From CAZLLV01 sp964560325 (GTDB lineage Bacteria; Acidobacteriota; Thermoanaerobaculia; Multivoradales; DATKCC01), in assembly GCA_964560325.1 (NCBI GenBank), contig CAZLLV010000514.1, forward strand, positions 1 through 13,132: 13,132 nucleotides of DNA, in the 5' to 3' direction. A program made the position numbers and the translations under genes. The notes beneath the pieces were generated by a model. The model was not told the origin of the DNA. It searched no databases and saw only the letters and a list, made by a program, of their open reading frames with translations. Positions 1 to 6,280 of the stretch are shown in pieces; position 1 is the first letter of the stretch, and the number at the start of each line of letters is the position of its first letter.

Positions 1-142
1 CCGCCGCCTCGACCTCGGCGAGGAGCGCCGGCACCTCCTCCGGCCGGTCGGTCCGCAGCACCGCCGCCGGCCGCCGGAAGCGAAGCCACCCGCCCGCGCG
101 TCCGGCCGGCGGATCGTCGACCCGGAGCAGCGCTCGCGGCAT
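1..142 (-). CDS. pabB: Aminodeoxychorismate synthase component I (PabB), N-terminal fragment
   Basis: Partial gene reading leftward off the window; only the first 47 codons are present. The start is the ATG at 142-140. It is supported by a GGAGG Shine-Dalgarno on the minus strand (157-153) with a 10-base spacer. The visible peptide begins MPRALLRVDD, continues WLRFRRPAAVLRT and ends EEVPALLAEVEAA. This resembles the N-terminal beta-strand and first helix of PabB-type chorismate-utilising enzymes, where a 'VL.a..peEV..lL..vE.A' pattern precedes the chorismate-binding domain. PabB aminates chorismate to 4-amino-4-deoxychorismate for folate synthesis. The catalytic domain lies outside the window, so the call rests on N-terminal resemblance only. 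It starts 22 bases after the sulfatase stop on the same strand and may be co-transcribed with it, though the functions are unrelated. Confidence 0.55.
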   Translation of the reverse strand, partial: MPRALLRVDDPPAGRAGGWLRFRRPAAVLRTDRPEEVPALLAEVEAA

Positions 143-164
143 CGGTTCCCGGCCTCCGGCCCGG

Positions 165-1559
165 CTAATCGAGGTAGCCGAGGGCGCGCAGGTGCTCCTC
201 CGACTCGGCGTCGATCTCCGTCGCCGGGATGTCGGAGGCCGCCTTCAGCCCGTCGCGGACGGTGCGGAGCCAGATCCGCAGCCCCTCGGACGGCTTCGTT
301 CCCGGCTCGGCGAGGTCGACGAGCTCGCCCGGGTCGGCGGCCACGTCGTAGATCCGGATCGTCTGACTGGCGAGGTCGTAGACCTCCTTGCGGTCGCCCG
401 CCAGGCGCGCCACTTCGAGCAGACCTTCGATCCGGGCCGAGGACGAGGTGTGGTTCATGTGCACGGCGCCCTTGTGGGCCTGGAAGTAGGTCACCCGGTT
501 GGGCGCCTTCTCCTCGCCCGCGAAGACGCCCGACCAGTCGTGGCCGCGGAAGCCCTCGGGCTCCGGCAGGCCGAGCAGCCCGAGGATGGTCGACGGCAGG
601 TCGATGATCAGCGACGGCGCGTCGATCCGCCCGGCCGGTACGCGGCCGGGCCAGATCACGCCCATCGGAATCCGCAGGCTGTCGTCGTAGACGTGCCGGC
701 CGTGGCCCCAGTAACCGTGGTCGCCCAGGCTCTCGCCGTGGTCGGCCACGAAGATCACCATCGTGTTCTCCGGGGGCTCGCTCGCGCCGCCGCCCAGGCT
801 TTCGAGCAGCCGGCCGACCTCCCGGTCGACGTAGGCGATCTCGGTGTCGTACCGGTCGCTCTTCGAGGCACCCTGCTCGGGGTCCACGTCGAGGCGGCCG
901 GCGAACTCGTCCCACAGCCGGTAGGGCGCGTGCGGCTCGACGTACTGGAGCCAGAGGAAGTACGGATCGTGCGGCCTCTCGTCCCGGTGCTCCTCGACCC
1001 AGTCGACGGCGGCGCTCGTCAGGTCCTCGCCGGTCGCCTCCGCGTTGAACAGGCCGAGCCAGCGCTTGCGGCTGAACACCTCGTCGTAGACCTCGAAGTG
1101 CTCGGAGAGGCCGATCAGCTCGTCGCGAAGGGTCCAGTTGCCGACGAAGGCGCCGGTCGCGTAGCCGCGTTTCGCCAGGAGTTTGGGGAGCGATTCGAGA
1201 CCGGGCCGCACCCGCAGCCCGTTGCGGCTCGCCCCGTGCTCGTGCGGGAAGCGGGAGGTGAGCATCGAGGCCGAGGCGGGCCCGGTGAGCGGCTCGACGG
1301 TGCGCGCCTCGGTGAAGCGGGCGCCGCGCTCGAGAAGGCGGTCGATGGTGGGCGAGGTCGGGCGCCGGTAGCCGTAGCCGGACAGCCGGTCGGTGCGCAG
1401 GGTGTCGATGCACACGACCACGATGTTCGGGAATCGCGGCCCCCGGTCCCGCGACGCCTGGGACGCGGCGCGGTCGGCCGAGGCCGCCCCGAGGGCGAGG
1501 ACGGCGAGCAGGGCGACGGAGACGAATCGAGACTTCGACGACGGCTGAATCGTTCTCAT
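165..1559 (-). CDS. Exported sulfatase-superfamily hydrolase (alkaline phosphatase fold), no formylglycine motif
   Basis: A 464-residue protein. I chose the ATG at 1559, which begins a good signal peptide (basic MRTIQPSSKSR, a hydrophobic run at about 12-25, and likely cleavage after GAASA near residue 28). The longer frame to 1631 adds 24 residues that would bury the signal peptide. Superfamily marks: IDTLR with Asp52 and Asp57 for metal binding, the nucleophile region near 90-110 (EPLTGPASASMLTSRFPHEHG core), and the second metal site VADHGESLGDHG (Asp273-His274), followed by GHGRHVYDDSLRIP. True sulfatases carry Cys/Ser-x-Pro-x-Arg for conversion to formylglycine. Here that site reads Thr92-Gly-Pro-Ala-Ser, so Thr92 is the likely nucleophile and the substrate may be a phosphate, phosphonate or phospholipid ester rather than a sulfate. 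The C-terminus EEHLRALGYLD is a tail I associate with acidobacterial and myxobacterial sulfatase-like proteins. The substrate is unknown. No Shine-Dalgarno is visible. Confidence 0.88.
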   Translation of the reverse strand: MRTIQPSSKSRFVSVALLAVLALGAASADRAASQASRDRGPRFPNIVVVCIDTLRTDRLSGYGYRRPTSPTIDRLLERGARFTEARTVEPLTGPASASMLTSRFPHEHGASRNGLRVRPGLESLPKLLAKRGYATGAFVGNWTLRDELIGLSEHFEVYDEVFSRKRWLGLFNAEATGEDLTSAAVDWVEEHRDERPHDPYFLWLQYVEPHAPYRLWDEFAGRLDVDPEQGASKSDRYDTEIAYVDREVGRLLESLGGGASEPPENTMVIFVADHGESLGDHGYWGHGRHVYDDSLRIPMGVIWPGRVPAGRIDAPSLIIDLPSTILGLLGLPEPEGFRGHDWSGVFAGEEKAPNRVTYFQAHKGAVHMNHTSSSARIEGLLEVARLAGDRKEVYDLASQTIRIYDVAADPGELVDLAEPGTKPSEGLRIWLRTVRDGLKAASDIPATEIDAESEEHLRALGYLD

Positions 1560-1567
1560 CGCGCGGG

Positions 1568-1573
1568 ACGATA
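1568..1573 (-). promoter_or_regulatory. Possible -10 element (TATCGT) for the sulfatase-like gene
   Basis: On the minus strand TATCGT sits 8 bases before the ATG at 1559, in a locally AT-richer patch (TTTGATATCGT). No Shine-Dalgarno lies between. If used, transcription would begin at or next to the start codon, giving a leaderless mRNA. I see no convincing -35 box. Confidence 0.3.
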
Positions 1574-1691
1574 TCAAAGCCCCCGGCTGCGCGTGGCCAT
1601 CGCGCGGCCTCTGGCATCCGGCTTGCTCCACTCCCGGGGAGAAGGATCAGAGACTCGAATCCCGAGCTCGCCAGGGCTCGATCACCCGGAC

Positions 1692-1697
1692 AAGGAG
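1692..1697 (+). promoter_or_regulatory. Shine-Dalgarno AAGGAG fixing the start of the DUF1206 gene
   Basis: AAGGAG lies 6 bases before the ATG at 1704. It decides between this start and a far longer open frame extending back to 192. That extension is only the antisense shadow of the sulfatase-like gene. Confidence 0.8.
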
Positions 1698-1703
1698 ATC
1701 TAC

Positions 1704-2546
1704 ATGAACACCGTGACTCGCTCGACCGCGAGTGCGCAGGCCGCCGCCCGGAGCGCCTTCCGGAGCGACTGGGTCGTGCTGCTCGCCCGCCTCGGCTACG
1801 CCGCCAAGGGCGTGGTCTACATCATCGTCGGCGTGCTCGCCACGCAGGCCGCCTTCGGCCGGGGCGGCGAGACCACCGGCAGCGAGGGCGCCCTCCGCAC
1901 CATCGCCGCGCAGCCCTTCGGCCAGGCGATGCTCTGGCTGGTCGGCCTCGGCCTCTTCGGCTACGCGCTCTGGCGCTTCATCCAGGCTGGCATCGACCCG
2001 GAGCACAAGGGGACCGACGCCTCCGGGGTGGCCGCGCGCCTCGGTTACGTGGCGAGCGGCGTGATCCACGCTTCGCTCGCCCTCTACGCGATCCGCCTCG
2101 CGACCGGCTCCGGCGGCGGCGGCGGCGGGAGCACCCAGAGCCTGACCGCGAAGGTGCTCGCCAATCCGTTCGGCCAGGTCGTCGTCGGCCTCGCCGGTCT
2201 CGCCGTCATCGCCTACGGTCTCAAGGCCGCGTACAGCGCCTACACGCGCAAGTATCGCGACAAGGTCGCGTTCGGGCAGCTCGACGCCCGCGCCCGCCAG
2301 TGGGTCGACCGCGTGGGCCGCCTCGGGCTCTCCGCCCGCGCCGTCGTTTTCGGACTGATCGGCGTCTTCCTGCTGCGCGCCGCGATCCAGTCGGACGCCT
2401 CCGAAGCGCGCGGCCTGGAAGGGGCGCTCGACACGGTCGCTCGCCAGCCGTACGGCCCGTGGCTCCTCGCCCTGGTCGCCATCGGCCTGGCCTGCTACGG
2501 CGTGTTCTCGATCGTGAAGGCCCGCTATCGCGCTTTCCCGGCGTAG
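1704..2546 (+). CDS. DUF1206-family six-helix membrane protein
   Basis: A 280-residue integral membrane protein made of three repeated two-helix units, as in the DUF1206 family, whose function is unknown. Each unit starts with an 'R.G(Y/L)..(K/S)(G/A)VV(Y/F)' pattern: RLGYAAKGVVYIIVGVLA at 29-46, RLGYVASGVIHASLALYA at 112-129 and RLGLSARAVVFGLIGVFL at 206-223. The second helix of each unit follows a short loop containing QPFGQ, NPFGQ or QPYGP (70-74, 154-158, 248-252) and ends in a GYALWRF, AYGLKAAY or CYGVFSIVKARY motif. The linker between units 1 and 2 on one side and unit 2's second helix carries six glycines (137-142), encoded by a short GGC repeat. The gene is divergent from the sulfatase-like gene across a 144-base spacer and stands alone. 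No enzymatic residues can be assigned. Confidence 0.92.
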   Translation: MNTVTRSTASAQAAARSAFRSDWVVLLARLGYAAKGVVYIIVGVLATQAAFGRGGETTGSEGALRTIAAQPFGQAMLWLVGLGLFGYALWRFIQAGIDPEHKGTDASGVAARLGYVASGVIHASLALYAIRLATGSGGGGGGSTQSLTAKVLANPFGQVVVGLAGLAVIAYGLKAAYSAYTRKYRDKVAFGQLDARARQWVDRVGRLGLSARAVVFGLIGVFLLRAAIQSDASEARGLEGALDTVARQPYGPWLLALVAIGLACYGVFSIVKARYRAFPA

Positions 2547-2582
2547 GACGCCGCCTTCCTGCGAGCCGCGATCCGCCGGGGC

Positions 2583-2591
2583 TGCTACGCT
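2583..2591 (+). promoter_or_regulatory. Extended -10 candidate (TGCTACGCT) for the sulfurtransferase-sufE operon
   Basis: TGCTACGCT matches an extended -10 (TGnTAnnnT). It would place the transcription start near 2598, directly at the GGAGGGGAG ribosome site (2598-2606) before the ATG at 2613, leaving a leader of about 15 bases. No clear -35 is visible, which is tolerated for extended -10 promoters. Confidence 0.4.
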
Positions 2592-2612
2592 CGCAGCGGA
2601 GGGGAGATCACC

Positions 2613-3476
2613 ATGAGCGACATCGAGAGCCGAGGCTACGCGCACCCCGAGGTGCTCGTTTCCACCGACTGGGTGGCGGAGCACCTCGACGACCCGGCGG
2701 TGCGGATCGTCGAATCGAACGAGGATCCGCTCCTCTACGCCACCGGCCATCTGCCCGGGGCGGTCGAGGTCGACTGGACGCGCGACCTCAACCACCCGGT
2801 ACGGCGCGACTACCTCGACCGCGACGGCTTCGAGCGGCTCGCCCGCCGGCTCGGGATCGCGCGCGAGACGACCGTCGTCTTCTACGGCGACCGCAACAAC
2901 TGGTGGGCCACCTACGCCTTCTGGGTCTTCCAGCTCTTCGGACACGAGCGCGCGCGGGTGATGGACGGCGGGCGGCTGAAGTGGAAGCAGGAGGGGCGCG
3001 ATCTGGTGCGCGAGGTGCCGACCTTCCCCGAGAGCGACTACGAGGCGCCGGAGCGCGACGACGAGCGGGTGCGGGTCTTCCGCGACGCGGTGCTCGCGCA
3101 CGTCGAGAGCGGCCGGCCGCTGATCGACGTGCGAAGCCCCGAGGAGTACTCGGGAGAGCGCCTCCACATGCCCGACTACCCGAACGAGGGGGCGCTGCGC
3201 GGCGGCCACATCCCGGGCGCCGCCAACGTACCCTGGAGCCGCGCGGTCGACGCCGCGGACGGCACCTTCAAGAGCGCCGACGAGCTGCGCGCGATCTACG
3301 CCGAGGAGGCGGGGGTCGGCCCGGACGACGACGTGGTCGTCTACTGCCGGATCGGCGAGCGCAGCAGCCACACCTGGTTCGTCCTCTCCTACCTGCTCGG
3401 CTACGACCGGGTCCGCAACTACGACGGGAGCTGGACCGAGTGGGGCAACCTGGTGAACGTGCCGATCGAGCGTTGA
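2613..3476 (+). CDS. Tandem-domain thiosulfate sulfurtransferase (rhodanese)
   Basis: A 287-residue protein with two rhodanese domains. It transfers sulfane sulfur from a donor such as thiosulfate to a thiophilic acceptor through a cysteine persulfide. The N-terminal domain (about 14-130) has YGDRNNWWA, with Asp93 where the catalytic Cys would be, so it is structural as in classical two-domain rhodaneses. The C-terminal domain (about 155-285) has the active loop CRIGER at 245-250 (Cys245) followed by SSHTWFVL. This loop and the GDRNNWWA motif closely match the actinobacterial CysA2/SseA type, and the length is normal for that type. The CRIGER loop, rather than CG(S/T)GVTA, argues against a mercaptopyruvate-specific enzyme. 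The start has a strong GGAGG 10 bases upstream. The sufE homologue follows after 13 bases, so an operon is likely. Confidence 0.93.
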   Translation: MSDIESRGYAHPEVLVSTDWVAEHLDDPAVRIVESNEDPLLYATGHLPGAVEVDWTRDLNHPVRRDYLDRDGFERLARRLGIARETTVVFYGDRNNWWATYAFWVFQLFGHERARVMDGGRLKWKQEGRDLVREVPTFPESDYEAPERDDERVRVFRDAVLAHVESGRPLIDVRSPEEYSGERLHMPDYPNEGALRGGHIPGAANVPWSRAVDAADGTFKSADELRAIYAEEAGVGPDDDVVVYCRIGERSSHTWFVLSYLLGYDRVRNYDGSWTEWGNLVNVPIER

Positions 3477-3489
3477 CTCCTGCCGACCG

Positions 3490-3930
3490 ATGGCCGAGCT
3501 TCCCGAGCCTCTCGAGGACCTGCTGTCGCGTCTCGATCTGCTGACCGAGCGGAGCGACCGGATCGAGACCCTGATCGCCCTCGGCGAGGGCTTCCGCGAA
3601 GTGCCGCCGGAGGTCGCCCGCCGGCCGTTCGGGGACGAGCGCCGGGTTCCGGGCTGCGAGTCGGAGGCGTACGTCTGGTCGACCGAGCGGCCGGACGGCA
3701 CGGTCCAGCTCCACTTCGCGGTCGAGAACCCGCAGGGGGTCTCCGCCATGGCGCTGGCGGCGATCCTCGATCGCACGCTCTCCGGCCTGCCGCCGGAGGA
3801 GATCGTGCGGGTGCCGCCGGAGATCGTCTACCGGATCTTCGGGCGCGAGCTGTCGATGGGCAAGTCGATGGGACTGACCGGGATGGTCGAGGCGGTGCGC
3901 CGGGAGGCGAGAGAGAGGCTGGCGAGCTGA
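3490..3930 (+). CDS. sufE: SufE family Fe-S cluster assembly sulfur acceptor
   Basis: A 146-residue protein, normal length for SufE. SufE accepts persulfide sulfur from the cysteine desulfurase SufS and passes it to the SufBCD scaffold. The hallmark acceptor loop VPGCESEAYVW is present, with the active Cys at residue 56. The N-terminal helix contains LTERSDRIETLIALGE, and the C-terminal part has GRELSMGKSMGLTGMVEAVR, both typical of the family. The gene starts 13 bases after the sulfurtransferase stop with no visible Shine-Dalgarno, so translation probably depends on coupling. No sufS or sufBCD is nearby. The adjacency suggests that this SufE exchanges sulfur with the rhodanese. From memory, Mycobacterium tuberculosis has a similar adjacent pair (sseA with a SufE-like gene). 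Confidence 0.93.
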   Translation: MAELPEPLEDLLSRLDLLTERSDRIETLIALGEGFREVPPEVARRPFGDERRVPGCESEAYVWSTERPDGTVQLHFAVENPQGVSAMALAAILDRTLSGLPPEEIVRVPPEIVYRIFGRELSMGKSMGLTGMVEAVRREARERLAS

Positions 3931-4129
3931 CTCCGGGCGAGCCCCTCTCCACCGAGCCGTCCGCCCGGCTCACCGACATCCGGCCGTCCGTCCCGGGGAG
4001 GGAAGGAGCTCTTCGGCCGGCAGATCCTGTTTCGGGTCGCCGATCTTTTCAGTGCGGTGACGGGCGCGGAACGGGACACGCAGGGTTCTCCCGGAGCCGG
4101 GGGCATGCGAATTGAAACGAGAGCGGACC

Positions 4130-4134
4130 GGAGG
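4130..4134 (+). promoter_or_regulatory. Shine-Dalgarno GGAGG selecting the internal ATG at 4144
   Basis: GGAGG lies 9 bases before the ATG at 4144, within a longer purine stretch GGAGGGAGGA (4130-4139). It decides for this start over an in-frame GTG at 4057, which has no ribosome site and would put 29 polar residues in front of the membrane anchor. Confidence 0.75.
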
Positions 4135-4143
4135 GAGGACACG

Positions 4144-4740
4144 ATGCGCCTGAAACAGAGGGAGAGCGGTTCCGCCATCGCGTGGCTGGCCCTCGCGCTG
4201 GCGATCCTCGCCGCGGTGGTGGCGGTGGTCGCCTACTACCGCAGCGGCGGGACGCCCATCGAGCAGGAGGTGGCGCGCGAGGTGGACGACGCGACCACCG
4301 TGCTCCGGCGGCAGATCGCGGAGATCGAGAAGACCACGCGGGAGTCGCGCGAGCGGATCGAGCAACGCGCCCTGGCGTCCGAAGCCCGCGAGGCGCTGCT
4401 TTCGGCGCTCTCGGCGATCGAAGAGGAGGGGGACGTGGAGGAGATCCGCCGCGCCCTCGCCGAGGCGGGGGACGACCTACAGGCGATGTTCGAAGGGGAG
4501 GACGAGGGGGCGCGCGAACGCTGGCAGGCCCTGCGCACCGACCTCGAGCGCGCCGACGAGGCGGTGGGCGAGGACGTTGACCAGGCGTTCGCCTCGGTCT
4601 CCGCCGCCCTCGCCCGGGTCGATGGGGAGATCGAGCGGCAGGTGGCCCGGGCGCGCGAGGCGGCGGACGAGGAGGCCGCCGGAGGGCTCTTCGAGGAGAT
4701 CGGCGAAGAGGAGCCGAGCGAACCGGGGAGCCAGCCCTAA
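4144..4740 (+). CDS. Membrane-anchored coiled-coil protein of unknown function
   Basis: A 198-residue protein that I do not recognise as a named family. After a short basic start (MRLKQRESGSA) comes one strongly hydrophobic helix, IAWLALALAILAAVVAVVAYY, at about residues 12-32. The rest is Glu/Arg/Ala-rich, with long predicted helices and heptad-like spacing (EVDDATTVLRRQIAEIEKTTRESRERIEQ, broken into segments around 48-75, 80-120 and 130-185). It ends in an acidic tail, EEIGEEEPSEPGSQP. The layout suggests a single-pass protein with a rod-shaped soluble domain, probably extracytoplasmic if the N-terminus stays inside by the positive-inside rule. The 213 bases upstream hold no gene. Its TAA overlaps the TAG of the convergent oxidoreductase gene in the four bases CTAA (4737-4740). 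Confidence 0.8.
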   Translation: MRLKQRESGSAIAWLALALAILAAVVAVVAYYRSGGTPIEQEVAREVDDATTVLRRQIAEIEKTTRESRERIEQRALASEAREALLSALSAIEEEGDVEEIRRALAEAGDDLQAMFEGEDEGARERWQALRTDLERADEAVGEDVDQAFASVSAALARVDGEIERQVARAREAADEEAAGGLFEEIGEEEPSEPGSQP

Positions 4741-5765
4741 GCGACCCGGATCGCCACCTTCCCGAAGTGCTTGCCGGCGCCGAGGTGGGCGAAGGCGTCG
4801 CGCGCGTCGTCGAAGTCGAAGACCCGGTCGACCACCGGCCGCAGCTCATGGCCGGCGACTGCGCGGTTCATCGCTTCGAACTGCTCCCGGCTTCCGACCA
4901 GCACGCCCTGGATCCGCACGCTCCGCATCAGGACCGACGCCACGTCGAGCTGCGCCGGCCGGCCGGCGAGCACGCCGATCAGCGCCACCGTGCCGCCGGA
5001 GGCGACCGCCCGCAGCGATTGGGGCAGCGTGTCGCCGCCGCCGACCTCGATCACGAGATCGACCCCTTCCGGCACCAGCTCGCGGACCCTCTTGCCCCAG
5101 CTCTCGGTCGTCCGGTAGTTGATCCCCTCCCAGGCGCCGAGCTCGCGGGCGCGCGCCAGCTTCTCGTCCGAAGACGAGGTGACGATCACCCGCGCCCCCA
5201 GGAGCCGGGCGAGCTGGAGGGCGAAGATCGAGACGCCGCCGGTGCCGAGCGTGAGCACCGTGTCGCCGGCGCGGATCGGCGGATCGGGCGCTCCGGTCAG
5301 CGCGTTCCAGGCGGTCACCGCGGCGCACGGCAGGGTCGCCGCCTCCTCGTCGGACAGGTGATCGGGCACCTTCACCACGCTCTCGGCCCGCACCGTCATC
5401 GCCTCGGTGAGGGTGCCGTCGAGCGGACCGCCGAGGGTGCTGCCGACCATGTCGCGGCGCGGCCGGCCGCCGAGCCAGCTCTGGGCGAAGATCGGCATCA
5501 CCCGGTCGCCGACCGCGAGCCCCGGGGCGCGCCGCTCGGCGCCCGGGCCGAAGGCGACGATCTCGCCGGCGCCGTCCGAGCAGGGGACGAGCGGCAGCGG
5601 CTGCTTCGGGTTGTACTTCCCTTCGACCATCAGCAGGTCGCGGTAGTTGATCGACGCCGCCCGCAGGCGCAGCGCGATCTCGCCCGGCCCCGGCTCCGGG
5701 TCGGGCAGCTCGACCTGCCGCAGGTTCGCGAGGCCGAACGAGCCCTCGACCCGCCAGGCCCTCAC
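4737..5765 (-). CDS. MDR-superfamily NAD(P)-dependent alcohol dehydrogenase / quinone oxidoreductase
   Basis: A 342-residue medium-chain dehydrogenase/reductase. The N-terminal GroES-like domain shows VELPDPEPGPGEIALRL, then SINYRDLLMVEGKYNPKQPL and DGAGEIVAFGPG (about 19-75). The Rossmann domain has the nucleotide-binding turn LGTGGVSIFALQLARLLGA at about 173-191, then VTSSSDEK, which suggests NADPH preference. The catalytic-zinc Cys and His pattern (GHE) and the four structural-zinc cysteines of classical zinc ADHs are absent, so this is a zinc-independent member. Such enzymes reduce quinones, enals or ketones; the substrate cannot be read from the sequence. The start is a GTG whose last two bases form the stop of the HIT gene (GTGA, 5765-5762), a sign of translational coupling. 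Its stop overlaps the convergent coiled-coil gene. Confidence 0.9.
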   Translation of the reverse strand: MRAWRVEGSFGLANLRQVELPDPEPGPGEIALRLRAASINYRDLLMVEGKYNPKQPLPLVPCSDGAGEIVAFGPGAERRAPGLAVGDRVMPIFAQSWLGGRPRRDMVGSTLGGPLDGTLTEAMTVRAESVVKVPDHLSDEEAATLPCAAVTAWNALTGAPDPPIRAGDTVLTLGTGGVSIFALQLARLLGARVIVTSSSDEKLARARELGAWEGINYRTTESWGKRVRELVPEGVDLVIEVGGGDTLPQSLRAVASGGTVALIGVLAGRPAQLDVASVLMRSVRIQGVLVGSREQFEAMNRAVAGHELRPVVDRVFDFDDARDAFAHLGAGKHFGKVAIRVA

Positions 5766-6187
5766 CCGTTCTCCAGCGCGCCGCGGATGCGGCCGGCGAG
5801 CTCGGCGCCTTTCTCGGAAGAGAGGCTGCCGGCGTTCCAGCCGATTCCGAGGCCCTCGCCGCCGACCTTCGGAATGACGTGGAAGTGCACGTGCATCACC
5901 ACCTGGTGCGCGGCGGAGCCGTTGTTCTGGAGCACGTTGTAGGCGATGGCACCGGTCGCCGCGAGCACCGCCCGGGCGATCCTAGGCAGCACCCGGCCGA
6001 TCGCCGCGGCCGACTCGTCCGACAGCTCGTGGAGCTGGGCCTTGCGCTCCTTCGGGATCACCAGGGTGTGCCCCTCGGAGAGCGGCCCGATGTCGAGGAA
6101 CGCGAGCACGTGGTCGTCCTCGTACACGCGATGGCAGGGGATCTCGCCGGCGAGGATCTTGTCGAAGATGGTCGATGGCTGGCTCAT
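5762..6187 (-). CDS. HIT (histidine triad) family hydrolase, HINT-like
   Basis: A 141-residue protein of the HINT branch, whose members hydrolyse nucleoside 5'-phosphoramidates or related adenylates. The start of the domain is TIFDKILAGEIPCHRVYEDD (6-25), followed by FLDIGPLSEGHTLVIPK (30-46). The catalytic triad motif is HVHFHVIP with His99, His101 and His103, preceded by the conserved His94. I chose the ATG at 6187, since MSQPSTIFDKI matches family starts and the 11 extra residues from 6220 are unlike them. There is no Shine-Dalgarno, but TACAAT lies 6 bases upstream, so the message may be leaderless. It is the first gene of a two-gene operon with the MDR oxidoreductase. The residues after the triad (about 107-141) are somewhat longer than in minimal HINT proteins. 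Confidence 0.94.
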   Translation of the reverse strand: MSQPSTIFDKILAGEIPCHRVYEDDHVLAFLDIGPLSEGHTLVIPKERKAQLHELSDESAAAIGRVLPRIARAVLAATGAIAYNVLQNNGSAAHQVVMHVHFHVIPKVGGEGLGIGWNAGSLSSEKGAELAGRIRGALENG

Positions 6188-6193
6188 GGGGCG

Positions 6194-6199
6194 ATTGTA
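6194..6199 (-). promoter_or_regulatory. Probable -10 element (TACAAT) for the HIT-MDR operon
   Basis: TACAAT (one mismatch from TATAAT) on the minus strand, preceded by GC (GCTACAAT), ends 6 bases before the ATG at 6187. Transcription would start at the initiation codon. The lack of any Shine-Dalgarno fits a leaderless mRNA. No good -35 box is visible. Confidence 0.45.
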
Positions 6200-6268
6200 G
6201 CGGGGTGGCCGCACGGACACCGGATGATGCGCGACACGTTTCGCGTCAGTCTTGCACTACATGCTGAG

Positions 6269-6274
6269 TAGGTT
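6269..6274 (+). promoter_or_regulatory. Weak -10 candidate (TAGGTT) upstream of the RTX-like gene
   Basis: TAGGTT fits TAnnnT and would start a transcript near 6281, exactly where the overlapping hairpins of the leader begin. A TTGCAC at 6252-6257 is too close (11 bases) to serve as its -35. The call is tentative. Confidence 0.22.
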
Positions 6275-6280
6275 CGGGAT

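Noticed and set aside
192..1703. Very long plus-strand open frame running from 192 into the DUF1206 gene
   Set aside because: It is the antisense shadow of the sulfatase-like gene, kept open by high GC. Its product is low-complexity (Arg/Val/Asp-rich), and the true start has an AAGGAG site before 1704.
1647..3776. 709-codon minus-strand open frame
   Set aside because: It lies antisense to the DUF1206, rhodanese and sufE genes and has low-complexity composition.
3954..3971. GAGCCG-loop-CGGCTC hairpin after sufE as a terminator
   Set aside because: The stem is only 6 bp and no T-run follows. Such stems are frequent by chance in DNA this GC-rich.
4057..4143. Upstream GTG start for the coiled-coil protein
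   Set aside because: There is no ribosome site. It would add 29 polar residues before the membrane helix, while 4144 has GGAGG at good spacing.
6252..6280. TTGCAC ... CGGGAT as a sigma70 promoter for the RTX-like gene
   Set aside because: Spacing is 17 bases, but the -10 half matches only weakly, and TAGGTT is at the wrong distance to pair with this -35.
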